Origin: Bacillus changyiensis
GTDB lineage: Bacteria > Bacillota > Bacilli > Bacillales > Bacillaceae
DNA: 64,000 bases
Direction: 5' to 3'
NCBI RefSeq assembly: GCF_027706145.1
Contig: NZ_JAQFWW010000002.1
Location: 62,001-126,000, forward strand
In this document: positions 53,727 through 62,600 of the stretch, one piece after another
Layout of the letters: every line of letters begins with the position of its first letter
Numbering within the stretch: position 1 is the stretch's first letter
The notes under the pieces: generated by a model
What the model was told of the DNA's origin: nothing
The model's input: only the letters and a program-made list of their open reading frames with translations
Databases searched by the model: none
Translations under genes and position numbers: made by a program

Positions 53727-53765
53727 AAAAACAGCCCAACTTTTTGCTGTAAAGTCAGGCTGCAT
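53727..53765 (-). terminator. Terminator after the symporter gene
   Basis: GCAGCC and GGGCTG arms with an inner ACTT/AAGT pairing are followed by a run of seven T's on the minus strand, right past the symporter stop. Confidence 0.75.
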
Positions 53766-53768
53766 TTT

Positions 53769-55172
53769 TTAACTAGCTTTCAGTTTAGTAGGTTTTTGTC
53801 GGTTATAATGATGTAAGAAGAAATCATCTGTTTCTGCACGAATGACTTTCCATAATAAAATAAGTGCTACCAAGTTCGGGATCATCATCAAAGCGTTCGC
53901 CATGTCGGCAAATGCCCAGACGGTATTAAGGCTTGCGACCGCTCCATAGTAAGTAGCAACAACATACACAATTCGGTAAACCGGTACCCATCTCAAACCG
54001 ACCATGTATTCGAGACATTTTTCTCCATATACATACCAACCAACAATTGTTGAATAACCAAAAAAGATAACTGAAAATGTCACAATGTATTTTCCAGTTA
54101 TTCCTAAGGCAGAAGCAAACGCAGCATTTGTCAATGCACCTGCGTCAAGAGTGGCATCATGTGTAACGCCTGATAATATACCGCCTGACGAATCCCAAAA
54201 ACCTGTGATGATGAGGACAAGCCCTGTCATTGTACAAACGATCAATGTAACGATAAATGTCCCTGTCATTGCGACTAATGCCGACTTAACAGGATGATCA
54301 GACTTCGCATTTCCCGCAATCAAAGCTGCCGTACCAAGACCAGCTTCATTTGAAAAAATCCCTTTAGACATACCATTTCTAATTGCCTCTGAAACCATAA
54401 TACCGGTAAAACCTCCAGCAGCTGACACCGGATGAAGAGCATGATAAAAAATCAGCTGGAAAGCCGGAATGATTTGATCATAATGAATAAAAATAATTGC
54501 AAGAGATCCACCAATATAAAAAATCGCCATGACCGGAACGAAAATGCTCGCAACTGCACTGACACGCTGAAAGCCTCCAAAAATAATCGCAGTCGTCAAA
54601 ATAGCAAGAACAAGACCTATGATCCATCCTGGAATTGAGAAGGTGTGTGTAACAACTTCAGAAATTGTATTAGATTGAACAGAGTTTCCAATTCCTAAAG
54701 CTGCAAACGCTCCAGAAAACGCGAATAAAAGAGCAAGCGGTTTCCACTTCTTTCCCAGCCCTTTTTCAACATAATACATTGGTCCACCAGAATATTCACC
54801 ACGTTCATTTTTGACCCTGTATTTCATTGCCAGTAAAGCTTCACTATATTTTGTGGCCATTCCCAATAAACCGACAAGCCACATCCAAAAAATAGCTCCA
54901 GGTCCTCCTATTGTAATAGCCGTTGCCACTCCAGCGATATTTCCGTTTCCGATTGTTCCGGCCAAGGTTGTCATTAACGCTTGAAAGTTACTGACATCTC
55001 CATCAGCTCCCGCTGTTTCTTTTTCTTTCCCGAACGCAAGCTTAAACGCATAAATTAACCTTTTAAATTGAAGTCCTCGCAATATCACTGTTAAAAAAAC
55101 CCCAGTACCGACAAGCAAAATAATCGCCGGAACTCCCCACAAGATGCTATTGATTTTTTGAATGATGTCCAA
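53769..55172 (-). CDS. Alanine/glycine:Na+ symporter (AGCS family)
   Basis: Sodium-coupled amino-acid importer with 10-11 helices, 467 residues. Family blocks: TTLAGTIGNGNIAGVATAIT near 68, GGPGAIFWMWLVGLLGMATKYSEALLA near 90, the P-loop-like GGPMYYVEKGLGKKW, and GIFSNEAGLGTAALIAG near 275. AGCS carriers take up alanine, glycine or, in some Bacillus proteins, glutamine. It starts with TTG at 55172 after GAGGGAG. It is divergent from adeR, in the place where B. subtilis has ald, so AdeR control by alanine is likely. Confidence 0.9.
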   Translation of the reverse strand: MDIIQKINSILWGVPAIILLVGTGVFLTVILRGLQFKRLIYAFKLAFGKEKETAGADGDVSNFQALMTTLAGTIGNGNIAGVATAITIGGPGAIFWMWLVGLLGMATKYSEALLAMKYRVKNERGEYSGGPMYYVEKGLGKKWKPLALLFAFSGAFAALGIGNSVQSNTISEVVTHTFSIPGWIIGLVLAILTTAIIFGGFQRVSAVASIFVPVMAIFYIGGSLAIIFIHYDQIIPAFQLIFYHALHPVSAAGGFTGIMVSEAIRNGMSKGIFSNEAGLGTAALIAGNAKSDHPVKSALVAMTGTFIVTLIVCTMTGLVLIITGFWDSSGGILSGVTHDATLDAGALTNAAFASALGITGKYIVTFSVIFFGYSTIVGWYVYGEKCLEYMVGLRWVPVYRIVYVVATYYGAVASLNTVWAFADMANALMMIPNLVALILLWKVIRAETDDFFLHHYNRQKPTKLKAS

Positions 55173-55223
55173 TGTCTCTTTCTCCCTCTTATGTCAGAAT
55201 AATAAAATTGTTGTATTGGAAGA

Positions 55224-55279
55224 TTATTATTTATGAAAAATAATAAAAGGCCACTAACTTTTTTGTTGATTTTAACAAA
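55224..55279. promoter_or_regulatory. Two dyad repeats between the symporter and adeR
   Basis: TTATTATTT pairs with AAAATAATAA (about 55225-55246), and TTTGTT-6-AACAAA lies at 55262-55279. Both are in the divergent promoter region and could be AdeR sites. Confidence 0.35.
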
Positions 55280-55358
55280 CAACTATAACCATAATAAAAG
55301 TAAGATGGGTATATGTCAAAATATTTTTTCATGCAAACTTAAAGTAGGGGTTTTTTAT

Positions 55359-56597
55359 ATGAAGAAACAAAGCAATCCATTTAAATATAGCTATGATCGT
55401 TTAGAAGATATCGCCGACCATATCAGTGAGGTTCTAAACTGTCCGATTACAATTGAAGATGTTCATCACCGTCTGCTTGCTTACAGCACGCACATAGACT
55501 ACACAGATCCAGCGAGAACCTCAACAATCATTGGACGGCGCGTCCCGGAAAAAGTCATTAACAAACTCTGGAAAGACGGAACAATCCCTGCTCTACTCAA
55601 AAACGATCAACCTGTCAGAGTTGAGCAAATTGACGAAGTCGGACTGAGCAATCGTGTAGCCATTTCAATCTGGAAAAACAGTGAAGTGATCGGTTTTATT
55701 TGGGCGCTTGAAAGCCAAAAAACGTTGGCGGAAGAAGATTTATTACTATTAAAACTAGCAGCCGACGCTGTCAAAAACATGCTTTTACCTTACCAAGTCC
55801 GTAAAAGAAAAAATGAGCAGCGCAGTCAGGAGTTTTTTTGGAAGCTACTCACAGGTCATATTTCAGAAGAGCAAGAAATCGCAGATGGCTTTCACCAGCT
55901 TGGAATCGGTGTTCCATCATCATATTCTGTCTTTATGATCCGGCTCTTAGATGAAATTGAAGAGAAAACGGAGAAACAGCTCAATTATTTGTTAGAAACA
56001 ACTCAGCAAGTACAAATTTTGTTAACGACAATTGATTATAATGAGATGATTATACTTGCTTCCCCAAAAACAGAACAAAGTGGACAGCCTTTTCATGATT
56101 TAAAACAGTTTGTAGGAAGCATACAAAAACAGCTTGCGGAAAGGTATAAATTAACGGACTGTATACTGGCAATCGGTGGCATGTATAACTTGATTACCCA
56201 TGTACATCAATCCTATCAAGAAGCGCTCTCTGCCATAAAGGTAAAAGAGCGGTTTGCAACGGAAACGAAACATCTTGTTAGCTTTTCAGAACTTGGAATT
56301 TACCAATATCTAGATGTGTTAGCAGAGAAAAGAAAAAACACAAACTTTTCAAATTATGCCTTGGCAAGGCTTGAAGCCTATGATCAGGAACACCATTCCA
56401 ACCTTGTTGAGACGCTTGAGCAATTTATCGAATGTGATAGTAATGTCAATATCGCTGCCAAAAAACTGAATGTCCATGTCAATACGCTCAATTACAGACT
56501 AAAGCGAATTAACAAAATTGCAGAAATTGATTTAAAGAATATTAATGAAAAGTTTACCATTTATCTCGAAATCAAACTACGTAACATGCATTTGTAA
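55359..56597 (+). CDS. adeR: PucR-family activator AdeR
   Basis: Transcription factor of the PucR/CdaR type that in B. subtilis (formerly YukF) activates ald, the alanine dehydrogenase gene. 412 residues from the ATG at 55359 (GTAGGGG upstream). N-terminal sensor part: LEDIADHISEVLNCPITIEDV, then RVPEKVINKLWKDGTIPALL. The C-terminal PucR helix-turn-helix is NIAAKKLNVHVNTLNYRLKRI. The match with B. subtilis AdeR is strong. The frame extends 42 codons upstream across the intergenic region without a ribosome site. Confidence 0.92.
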   Translation: MKKQSNPFKYSYDRLEDIADHISEVLNCPITIEDVHHRLLAYSTHIDYTDPARTSTIIGRRVPEKVINKLWKDGTIPALLKNDQPVRVEQIDEVGLSNRVAISIWKNSEVIGFIWALESQKTLAEEDLLLLKLAADAVKNMLLPYQVRKRKNEQRSQEFFWKLLTGHISEEQEIADGFHQLGIGVPSSYSVFMIRLLDEIEEKTEKQLNYLLETTQQVQILLTTIDYNEMIILASPKTEQSGQPFHDLKQFVGSIQKQLAERYKLTDCILAIGGMYNLITHVHQSYQEALSAIKVKERFATETKHLVSFSELGIYQYLDVLAEKRKNTNFSNYALARLEAYDQEHHSNLVETLEQFIECDSNVNIAAKKLNVHVNTLNYRLKRINKIAEIDLKNINEKFTIYLEIKLRNMHL

Positions 56598-56672
56598 AAT
56601 TCCACAAATGCATGTTTTCTTTTTTTTCTATTGCAAACAAAAAAATTTTAAAAGGAAGCTGACCCCTCCTGT

Positions 56673-56719
56673 TTGTTAACTAAAATTTAAATGAAGTTGA
56701 CAAAAGAACTCTCATCTTT
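56673..56719 (+). promoter_or_regulatory. BirA operator and promoter of bioY
   Basis: TTGTTAACT (56673-56681) and AGTTGACAA (56695-56703) form the dyad known for BirA, spaced by 13 bases. A TTGACA -35 box lies inside the right half, with TACGAT 17 bases on. Biotin-bound BirA should block this promoter. Confidence 0.82.
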
Positions 56720-56754
56720 TACGATAATGATGAGATCATAAGGAGGAACATGAA

Positions 56755-57351
56755 ATGAAGAAAAAGAAGCTTCGTGCAAGTGATATGGCGCTTGTTGGAA
56801 TGTTTGCTGCTTTGATGTGTGTTGGTGCTAATATCACTTCATTTGCCCCTGTTCTACAAATCGGGGGGATTCCACTTTCAATGCAACCATTTTTCTGTCT
56901 GCTAGCAGGACTGTTACTCGGACGTAGACTGGGAGCTTTAGCAATGATCATCTATGCTTTAATCGGCTTTATTGGTGCCCCTGTTTTCGCCAATTTTTCC
57001 GGAGGGATGTCAGTGCTTTTGAAAGGCAGCGGCGGTTTTATTATCGCTTTCATTCCGGCAGCATATGCTGCCGGATGGATGACTGACCGAAAGTCAGAAC
57101 CAAAAATAGGTGACTTTTTTACAGCTTCATTGATTGGGACAATCATCATATATTTAATTGGTGTCAACTATATGTACCTTGCCTTCACAAATTGGTTAGA
57201 TACACCGCTGACTTATCAAGCTACATGGGGAATGATGACTGGCTTTTTCATCAAAGACCTGTCCTTCTCCATTCTTTTGGCCGCCCTTAGTTCAAAGATT
57301 TATCAAGCTGTTCAAAAAGGAGCTAACGTTAACAGAAATTCTGCTTATTAG
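56755..57351 (+). CDS. bioY: Biotin transporter S-component BioY
   Basis: Substrate-binding membrane subunit of an ECF biotin importer, 198 residues with six helices. Marks: MALVGMFAALMCVGANI, PVLQIGGIPLSMQPFFCLLAGLLLGRRLGALAMIIY (with the conserved Gx(I/V)PhTxQ-like segment) and the GGFIIAFIPAAYAAGWM helix. GGAGG precedes the ATG. No ATPase or T-subunit genes are near, so it works with shared ECF components elsewhere. In B. subtilis the gene at this place is yuiG (bioY2). Confidence 0.93.
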   Translation: MKKKKLRASDMALVGMFAALMCVGANITSFAPVLQIGGIPLSMQPFFCLLAGLLLGRRLGALAMIIYALIGFIGAPVFANFSGGMSVLLKGSGGFIIAFIPAAYAAGWMTDRKSEPKIGDFFTASLIGTIIIYLIGVNYMYLAFTNWLDTPLTYQATWGMMTGFFIKDLSFSILLAALSSKIYQAVQKGANVNRNSAY

Positions 57352-57378
57352 AAGTCGGGCTTGGGTGATAAATCACGA

Positions 57379-57425
57379 AAAAAAGGCGTCCAGTCAGTCA
57401 ATTTTTGACTATTGGACGTCCTTTT
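57379..57425. terminator. Bidirectional terminator, bioY/yuiF
   Basis: AGGCGTCCA and TGGACGTCCT arms with an inner GTCA/TGAC pair have A/T-runs on both sides. Confidence 0.85.
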
Positions 57426-57464
57426 ACGTTTAACAGCATCTTGAATCATCGCTTTACAATTTTC

Positions 57465-58796
57465 TTATAAAATAATCGCCGCTACCCAACCAAACAAAAT
57501 GAGTGGAATGTTGTAAAAGATAAATGTTGGGACACAAGTATCCCAAATGTGGTGGTGCTGTCCGTCAGCATTGAGGCCAGCTGTTGGACCAAGCGTACTA
57601 TCACTTGCAGGTGAACCAGCATCCCCCAACGCAGCTGCTGTCCCGATCACAGCAATAGTTGCCATTGGACTAAAGCCAAGCTGTAAGCAGAGCGGTACAA
57701 AGATCGTTGCAATAATGGGGATGGTCGCAAATGATGAGCCAATCCCCATTGTAATAAACAAACCGATAACTAGCATCAGAAAGGCACCGACAACTTGACT
57801 GTTGTTAATCATGCCTGTTGATGCTTCAACAAGTGATTGAACATCGCCTGTTTTCTTAACCACATTGGCAAACCCGGCTGCCGTTAGCATCACAAACCCG
57901 ATAAACGCCATCATATTCATCCCGGCTGTGATCAATTCATCAGCCTCACCTTTTTTCATTGCACCACTGACAAATAAAACGATTAATCCACTGAGGGCAC
58001 CAAAAATCATCCCATCGACATCTAAAAGCTGTGATAAATAGATCTGTACGCTTAATGAAACAGCTATCGCAAGCATTGCAATCGCAAGGCTTTTTTTCGT
58101 ATAAGGAGCTGACTTTTGACCAGCAATTTCTTTCATTTCATATACCCGAGGCTTACGGTATATAAAGACCGCTACTATAAGCCCAGCAACCATGCCTAAA
58201 ATAGGGATAATCATTGCAAACGGAATATCTGATAAGGAAACCGAAAGTCCCGCATCTTTCATATTATCTTTTAATATTCCTTGGAAAATCTGCCCGAAAC
58301 CTACCGGAAGTAAAATATATGGAGCTGTTAAACCGAAGGTCATGACACATGCAATTAAGCGCCGGTCAACCTGAAGCTCATTTAATATTTTTAATAATGG
58401 TGGGATTAAAACAGGAATAAAAGCAATATGAACCGGAACAACATTTTGTGACATACAGGAAATGATTAAAATGATAAGGATGATGAGCACTTTAGAAAGT
58501 GTTTTTCTTCGTGTATCCTCTTCTTTTCCAATCAGCTTTACAGCGGCCTCAACCATGGCATCTGGAAGACCCGTTTTTGTCAAAGCAACCGCAAATGCAC
58601 CGAGGAGAGCGTAACTGACCGCTACTGTAGCATTTCCCCCAAGTCCTTCTGTAAAGACCTTGACAGTTTGAGCAAGTCCGAGTCCTCCTGTCAGTCCACC
58701 AGCAAGAGCACCGACAATCAATGCGATCACAACATTGACACGCAATAAACTTAATATCAGCATAACGATAACCGCAATCACAACAGCATTCATCAT
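57465..58796 (-). CDS. yuiF: Na+/H+ antiporter-type amino acid transporter YuiF
   Basis: A 443-residue permease with about 12 helices of the Na+/H+ antiporter (NhaC-like, DUF1538-type) group; the B. subtilis homologue is regarded as a putative amino-acid transporter. Marks: ALIVGALAGGLTGGLGL, GNATVAVSYALLGAFAVALTKTGL, GIGSSFATIPIIATIF, and ALGDAGSPASDSTLGPTAGLN near the end. GGAGGTTTATG-like context surrounds the ATG at 58796. A palindrome lies 65 bases upstream. The substrate cannot be told from the sequence. Confidence 0.87.
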   Translation of the reverse strand: MMNAVVIAVIVMLILSLLRVNVVIALIVGALAGGLTGGLGLAQTVKVFTEGLGGNATVAVSYALLGAFAVALTKTGLPDAMVEAAVKLIGKEEDTRRKTLSKVLIILIILIISCMSQNVVPVHIAFIPVLIPPLLKILNELQVDRRLIACVMTFGLTAPYILLPVGFGQIFQGILKDNMKDAGLSVSLSDIPFAMIIPILGMVAGLIVAVFIYRKPRVYEMKEIAGQKSAPYTKKSLAIAMLAIAVSLSVQIYLSQLLDVDGMIFGALSGLIVLFVSGAMKKGEADELITAGMNMMAFIGFVMLTAAGFANVVKKTGDVQSLVEASTGMINNSQVVGAFLMLVIGLFITMGIGSSFATIPIIATIFVPLCLQLGFSPMATIAVIGTAAALGDAGSPASDSTLGPTAGLNADGQHHHIWDTCVPTFIFYNIPLILFGWVAAIIL

Positions 58797-58860
58797 AAAC
58801 CTCCGAATATATACTTTAGTTTGCTAATGTAGTAGATAATTAAAGTGATGAACGTATAGT

Positions 58861-58877
58861 ATCACAGTTATTGTGAT
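58861..58877. promoter_or_regulatory. Palindrome upstream of yuiF
   Basis: ATCACA-5-TGTGAT lies 65-80 bases upstream of the yuiF start, a typical operator position and size. The regulator is unknown. Confidence 0.35.
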
Positions 58878-58890
58878 GGCGTCAATAGAC

Positions 58891-58920
58891 AAAAAACCCC
58901 TTTATCAAAATAAAGAGGTT
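58891..58920 (-). terminator. Terminator after pepA
   Basis: AACCTCTTTAT pairs with ATAAAGGGGTT and is followed by TTTTTT on the minus strand. Confidence 0.88.
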
Positions 58921-58929
58921 CTGAATATG

Positions 58930-60426
58930 TCATGATTTATGATTGTCTGTAAATCGTTCCACAAATGTTACGAGCGTTCTCACCATTACACCTGTTCCGC
59001 CTTTTGGTCCAAAACAAGTCGTTTTATCTGTCACGGCTGTACCAGCTATATCAAGATGGACCCAAGGCGTTTGTTCAGCAAATTCGCCAAGGAATGTGCC
59101 CGCCATAATCGCATGTCCATCTCTTGACGGTGAATTATTTAAATCAGCCATTTGGCTGTTTCTCACTTTCTGTTTATCTTTTTCTGTAATCGGAAGTTGC
59201 CAAATGGATTCTCCCGTTTCTAGCGCAGCATTCTGTAATTGTTGATATAGCGACTCATTGTTTGTCATCGCTCCTGTTGTCTCAGTCCCCAGGGCAACAA
59301 CAACCCCGCCAGTCAGTGTAGCGATATCGATCAGAACCGAAGCCCCGTGTTGTTTGGCATATGTTAATCCGTCAGCAAGCACAAGTCTACCTTCAGCATC
59401 TGTGTTTAAAATTTCAATCGTTTTACCGCTAAGTGAGACAATGACATCATCAGGCTTCATCGCACTGCCTGAGATCATATTATCTGTAGACGGAATTATC
59501 GCCAGCACATTTTGTTCAGGACGAAGCTCACCGATGGCTTCCATTGCCCCTAACACACTAGCGGCTCCCCCCATATCTGATTTCATGCCGACAATGCCTG
59601 TTTTCGATTTTATAGAATAACCACCTGTATCAAAGGTGATTCCTTTCCCAACCAAACCGATTACATCATCCCAAGTATCTTTTCCTTGGTATTTCAGAAC
59701 GATCATTTTCGGCGGCTCTTCAGATCCTTGATTAACTGCCAACAACCCACCCATACCAAGTTCCTCTATATCATCTTTTTCAAGGATTTCACATTCAAAT
59801 TCATACTTGGTGGCAAGTTCGGTTGCATATGAAGCAAGATCCGTTGGGGTAAGCATATTACCAGGCATATTGACAAGTGTTCTGGCTGAATTCGTCGCAG
59901 TTCCATAGACTTGACCAACATGTAAGCTCGCTTGAATTTCCTGAAGATCTTCATCTGTTAAAACATAAATGTTTTGTAAAGGTTTTTCTGGTTCATTTGA
60001 TTTATGTTTATAATCCTGCACTTCATAACAAGACAGTATACACGATTCTGCCAAAGCATGAGCAGCGTCGTGATGATGAACTTGATCAGAGACAAAACTG
60101 TCAAGATAAACAGTAAGATCTTGTTTACGATCTTGATAAATCATTTGAAAAACAACAGAAAAACAATGGGTAGCATCCTCAAACGAATATTCTGCTTCCC
60201 GTCCCAGTCCAACAACATAAAGCCGTTTAACACCTTGTAGTGAAGGGGTAAATATTTTAGACACTTTTGCTTTTTTGGACGAAATATCTCCGTCTTTTAA
60301 TAGCTGTGAAAGCTGGCCGTTCAAAAGCCAGTCAAGTTCTTTCGCTTTTCCATATAACCGGCTTTTTTGAAATAGACCAATGATCAGAGTTTCTTTCATT
60401 TCCAATTCTTTAAAGGCATAAAACAT
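58930..60426 (-). CDS. pepA: Leucyl aminopeptidase (PepA/YuiE)
   Basis: M17 family aminopeptidase with two metal ions, removing N-terminal residues from peptides in the cytoplasm. 498 residues from the ATG at 60426 (AGGAG upstream), matching B. subtilis PepA/YuiE. The frame runs 38 codons further up but this is not family-like. The active site is clear: [17 protein letters not shown] (metal lysine and aspartate, about 250), [14 protein letters not shown], and the signature [17 protein letters not shown] (about 335). [11 protein letters not shown] follows. It is probably hexameric like other M17 enzymes. Confidence 0.96.
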   Translation of the reverse strand: MFYAFKELEMKETLIIGLFQKSRLYGKAKELDWLLNGQLSQLLKDGDISSKKAKVSKIFTPSLQGVKRLYVVGLGREAEYSFEDATHCFSVVFQMIYQDRKQDLTVYLDSFVSDQVHHHDAAHALAESCILSCYEVQDYKHKSNEPEKPLQNIYVLTDEDLQEIQASLHVGQVYGTATNSARTLVNMPGNMLTPTDLASYATELATKYEFECEILEKDDIEELGMGGLLAVNQGSEEPPKMIVLKYQGKDTWDDVIGLVGKGITFDTGGYSIKSKTGIVGMKSDMGGAASVLGAMEAIGELRPEQNVLAIIPSTDNMISGSAMKPDDVIVSLSGKTIEILNTDAEGRLVLADGLTYAKQHGASVLIDIATLTGGVVVALGTETTGAMTNNESLYQQLQNAALETGESIWQLPITEKDKQKVRNSQMADLNNSPSRDGHAIMAGTFLGEFAEQTPWVHLDIAGTAVTDKTTCFGPKGGTGVMVRTLVTFVERFTDNHKS

Positions 60427-60585
60427 CAATTTGACAGCTCCTAACGAGTAAAATGAGTAAAAGTAAATCAACAATGTTATAATATGAAAAACATTTTTCT
60501 TATTTAGGTTCCATACGATTATTTTAACAAAGATTAGCATTTTTTTCTGGATTGATTATATTTATAGAAAGGATGTTCTGACAAA

Positions 60586-61062
60586 ATGGAAATCCTTACA
60601 AACTTCCCTCTATTGGCAAGCTTTGCTGCTATCTTTTTTGCTCAATTTGTTAAAGTTCCCATTTATTTTATTGTTTCAAGAAAATGGGATTGGCGGCTTA
60701 TAACAAGTACGGGTGGCATGCCAAGTTCACATTCGGCAGCTGTAACAGCACTTTCAACTGGAATAGCCCTTGATCAAGGGTTTGGCTCTCCTGTATTTGC
60801 TGTCTCCACTATATTTGCTGTCATTACAATGTTTGATGCATCTGGAATCAGAAGACATGCCGGGGAGCAAGCAACAGTCATCAACCGCCTCGTTAGAGAT
60901 TTTAACTACTTTGTCAATAACGCAAAGGACTTCCCAAAAATTGAGCAGGAAGAAAAACAAAAAAAATTAAAAGAGTTGTTAGGCCATCAACCGATTGAAG
61001 TCTTTTTTGGAGGATTAACAGGAATTGTTCTCACCCTTTTTTTATATCATTTCTTCAGCTAA
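60586..61062 (+). CDS. yuiD: DUF212 (acid phosphatase/VanZ-like) membrane protein YuiD
   Basis: A 158-residue membrane protein of the DUF212 group, a divergent branch of PAP2-type phosphatases. Three to four helices; marks are FAQFVKVPIYFI, GGMPSSHSAAVTALSTGIAL with the conserved PSSHSA, and MFDASGIRRHAGEQA. The phosphatase-like SSH and RRHAGEQ residues are kept, so lipid phosphatase activity is possible but not shown. GAAAGGATG precedes the ATG. Confidence 0.9.
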   Translation: MEILTNFPLLASFAAIFFAQFVKVPIYFIVSRKWDWRLITSTGGMPSSHSAAVTALSTGIALDQGFGSPVFAVSTIFAVITMFDASGIRRHAGEQATVINRLVRDFNYFVNNAKDFPKIEQEEKQKKLKELLGHQPIEVFFGGLTGIVLTLFLYHFFS

Positions 61063-61065
61063 TCT

Positions 61066-61104
61066 AAAAAACGTTTAAGCCTTTTTAGCTTAAACGTTAT
61101 TTTT
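61066..61104. terminator. Bidirectional terminator, yuiD/yuiC
   Basis: AACGTTTAAGC pairs with GCTTAAACGTT, with T-runs on both strands. Confidence 0.92.
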
Positions 61105-61771
61105 TGGCTGTTTTATATTTTTGTCTGAAAACCTGCATAGATTCTTCTTCATTCAATTTGAAAAGCTCACTTTCTGTCACAGAGCCATCACCCTTTTTAA
61201 CAACATATACATCAAGGGTTTTCTTCCCCCATTCATTATAGACATCTTCAACTGTTTCATAATATAAGTCAAGACGGTTTCCTTTAATAGCTGATCCTGT
61301 GTCTGCTACAACACCATAACCGTAATTTGGAATGAACAAAATTGTCCCAATTGGAAAAACAGATAAATCAGCTGCAACAGTAGAATATAAATCTCGTTTT
61401 ACTTTGACTCCTGAATATGTAAGCCCGTACCCAGGGTGATGAGGCTGTTTTCCTGTCGATTCAGCACCGGCAGTATAACCTGTGGCCGTTACTTTTTTTC
61501 TTGGATATCGGCTCCAATCAAAAGCTTCTTCTAGCTTTTTCGGTTTGTTCTTAATTTCTTTAGTAGCAGACAATGCTGTCTTTTCCGCCTTTTCTTTCGG
61601 TAGTGATTTAAAAGTAATCCCTAACTGTTCCAAAGACAACCTTTGTTTTTTCATCCAATCGGATAGATCTTTTGCTTCAACCCCAGAAACTGTAAAAAAG
61701 GTTGTCATAAACGCCAAAACAAATAAAACCGTCATGAATAACCGTCTGAACAACATCATCTTTTGTTTCAT
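61097..61771 (-). CDS. yuiC: 3D-domain cell wall protein YuiC
   Basis: Exported peptidoglycan-active protein of the stationary-phase survival type, related to resuscitation factors; B. subtilis YuiC has lytic transglycosylase-like activity. 224 residues from the ATG at 61771 (GAGAGGAGTGGG upstream). A signal peptide or anchor covers about residues 8-33. The 3D domain occupies about 90-210 ([13 protein letters not shown], then [10 protein letters not shown] and [20 protein letters not shown]), with the three conserved aspartates. The family is linked to spore-forming bacteria. Confidence 0.9.
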   Translation of the reverse strand: MKQKMMLFRRLFMTVLFVLAFMTTFFTVSGVEAKDLSDWMKKQRLSLEQLGITFKSLPKEKAEKTALSATKEIKNKPKKLEEAFDWSRYPRKKVTATGYTAGAESTGKQPHHPGYGLTYSGVKVKRDLYSTVAADLSVFPIGTILFIPNYGYGVVADTGSAIKGNRLDLYYETVEDVYNEWGKKTLDVYVVKKGDGSVTESELFKLNEEESMQVFRQKYKTAKK

Positions 61772-61865
61772 TCTTCCCACTCCTCTCACTATCCTAGTTG
61801 TTTCCAACCAGAAGAAAAAATATACAATTTGAAAGTGAGTTTTAAGAAAAGTGAAAAAATTCTGT

Positions 61866-61901
61866 ACAAAAAAAAGCCTTCTTCATGACAGAAGATGGCT
61901 T
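61866..61901 (-). terminator. Terminator after yuiB
   Basis: AAGCC-ATCTTC pairs with GAAGA-GGCTT and is followed by eight T's on the minus strand. Confidence 0.88.
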
Positions 61902-62220
61902 AGAACATCTGATATCCTCTTTTTCGTAAAGCTTTGATCGTAACTCCAGAAAGCAAAGCACCTGCCATTCCACTTGCTAAAATGATCATATCAGCTGCCG
62001 CTAAAGATGCTACTCGTTCAAATAGATTAGAAAGTGTCTCCATTGGTGCTTCTACATAGCGAATAAGCTTTTCTTTATTTACGATAAAAAGGCAGACAAG
62101 AGGATAAATGATCACCATAATCCAAGACATTCTGAGCAACATATTCAACAAAAAACCAATCCCAAAAAACAGTACAAAAAACAAAACAACTGAAATGATG
62201 ACAAATGGTAAGCTAATCAA
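61900..62220 (-). CDS. yuiB: Membrane protein YuiB
   Basis: A 106-residue membrane protein with two N-terminal helices (FVIISVVLFFVLFFGIGFLL and SWIMVIIYPLVCLFIV) and one near the C-terminus (ADMIILASGMAGALLSGV). Function unknown. It starts with TTG at 62220 after GGGGGTGGGAG. Position between yuiC and yuiA agrees with B. subtilis yuiB. Confidence 0.85.
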   Translation of the reverse strand: MISLPFVIISVVLFFVLFFGIGFLLNMLLRMSWIMVIIYPLVCLFIVNKEKLIRYVEAPMETLSNLFERVASLAAADMIILASGMAGALLSGVTIKALRKRGYQMF

Positions 62221-62292
62221 ACTCCCACCCCCATGTAACCTCTTTTAGTGTACATTGGAGTGCAAACATGAGTCAATCATTGGAAGTAGAAT

Positions 62293-62421
62293 CTAATGAA
62301 CTTTCCCAGTTCCCTTACAGTTTTTGCACGTTTCTGTTCCTCCTAGCAAAAGTTGAAAATACCCTTTACCTAAACAAAATGAACAAGGTGTATCAGAACG
62401 ATAGTTTGATGCATAATCCAT
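62293..62421 (-). CDS. yuiA: Small zinc-ribbon protein YuiA
   Basis: A 42-residue protein with two CxxCxGxG-type knuckles like those of DnaJ: PCSFCLGKG (C13, C16) and TCKNCKGTG (C32, C35), joined by YFQLLLGGTE. It likely binds one zinc ion. AAAAGG lies about 14 bases before the ATG at 62421. It corresponds to B. subtilis yuiA (about 47 residues), also next to yuiB. Function unknown; it could assist a metal-dependent or folding process. Confidence 0.85.
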   Translation of the reverse strand: MDYASNYRSDTPCSFCLGKGYFQLLLGGTETCKNCKGTGKVH

Positions 62422-62506
62422 TAGCGACACAACCTTTTCTTAATTTTCTGATAATATTAACATAAGTGTTGTCAATTATAAAGTTAGATCATATAACAAA
62501 TTATTT

Positions 62507-62522
62507 TATGTAAGCGCTTAAA
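62507..62522. promoter_or_regulatory. Cre-like site upstream of yuiA
   Basis: ATGTAAGCGCTTAAAG keeps the AAGCGCTT core of a cre but deviates at one conserved position on either strand. It lies about 90 bases upstream of yuiA. Confidence 0.35.
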
Positions 62523-62562
62523 GTCTATCTTTTCTTGTTTTTTCTATTGCTTTCTGCAAGTT

Positions 62563-62594
62563 TAAAAAAAGGCTTGCAAGATCATGGCAAGCCT
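62563..62594 (-). terminator. Terminator after yumB
   Basis: AGGCTTGC pairs with GCAAGCCT around an 8-base loop, followed by seven T's on the minus strand. Confidence 0.9.
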
Positions 62595-62600
62595 AAAAAT

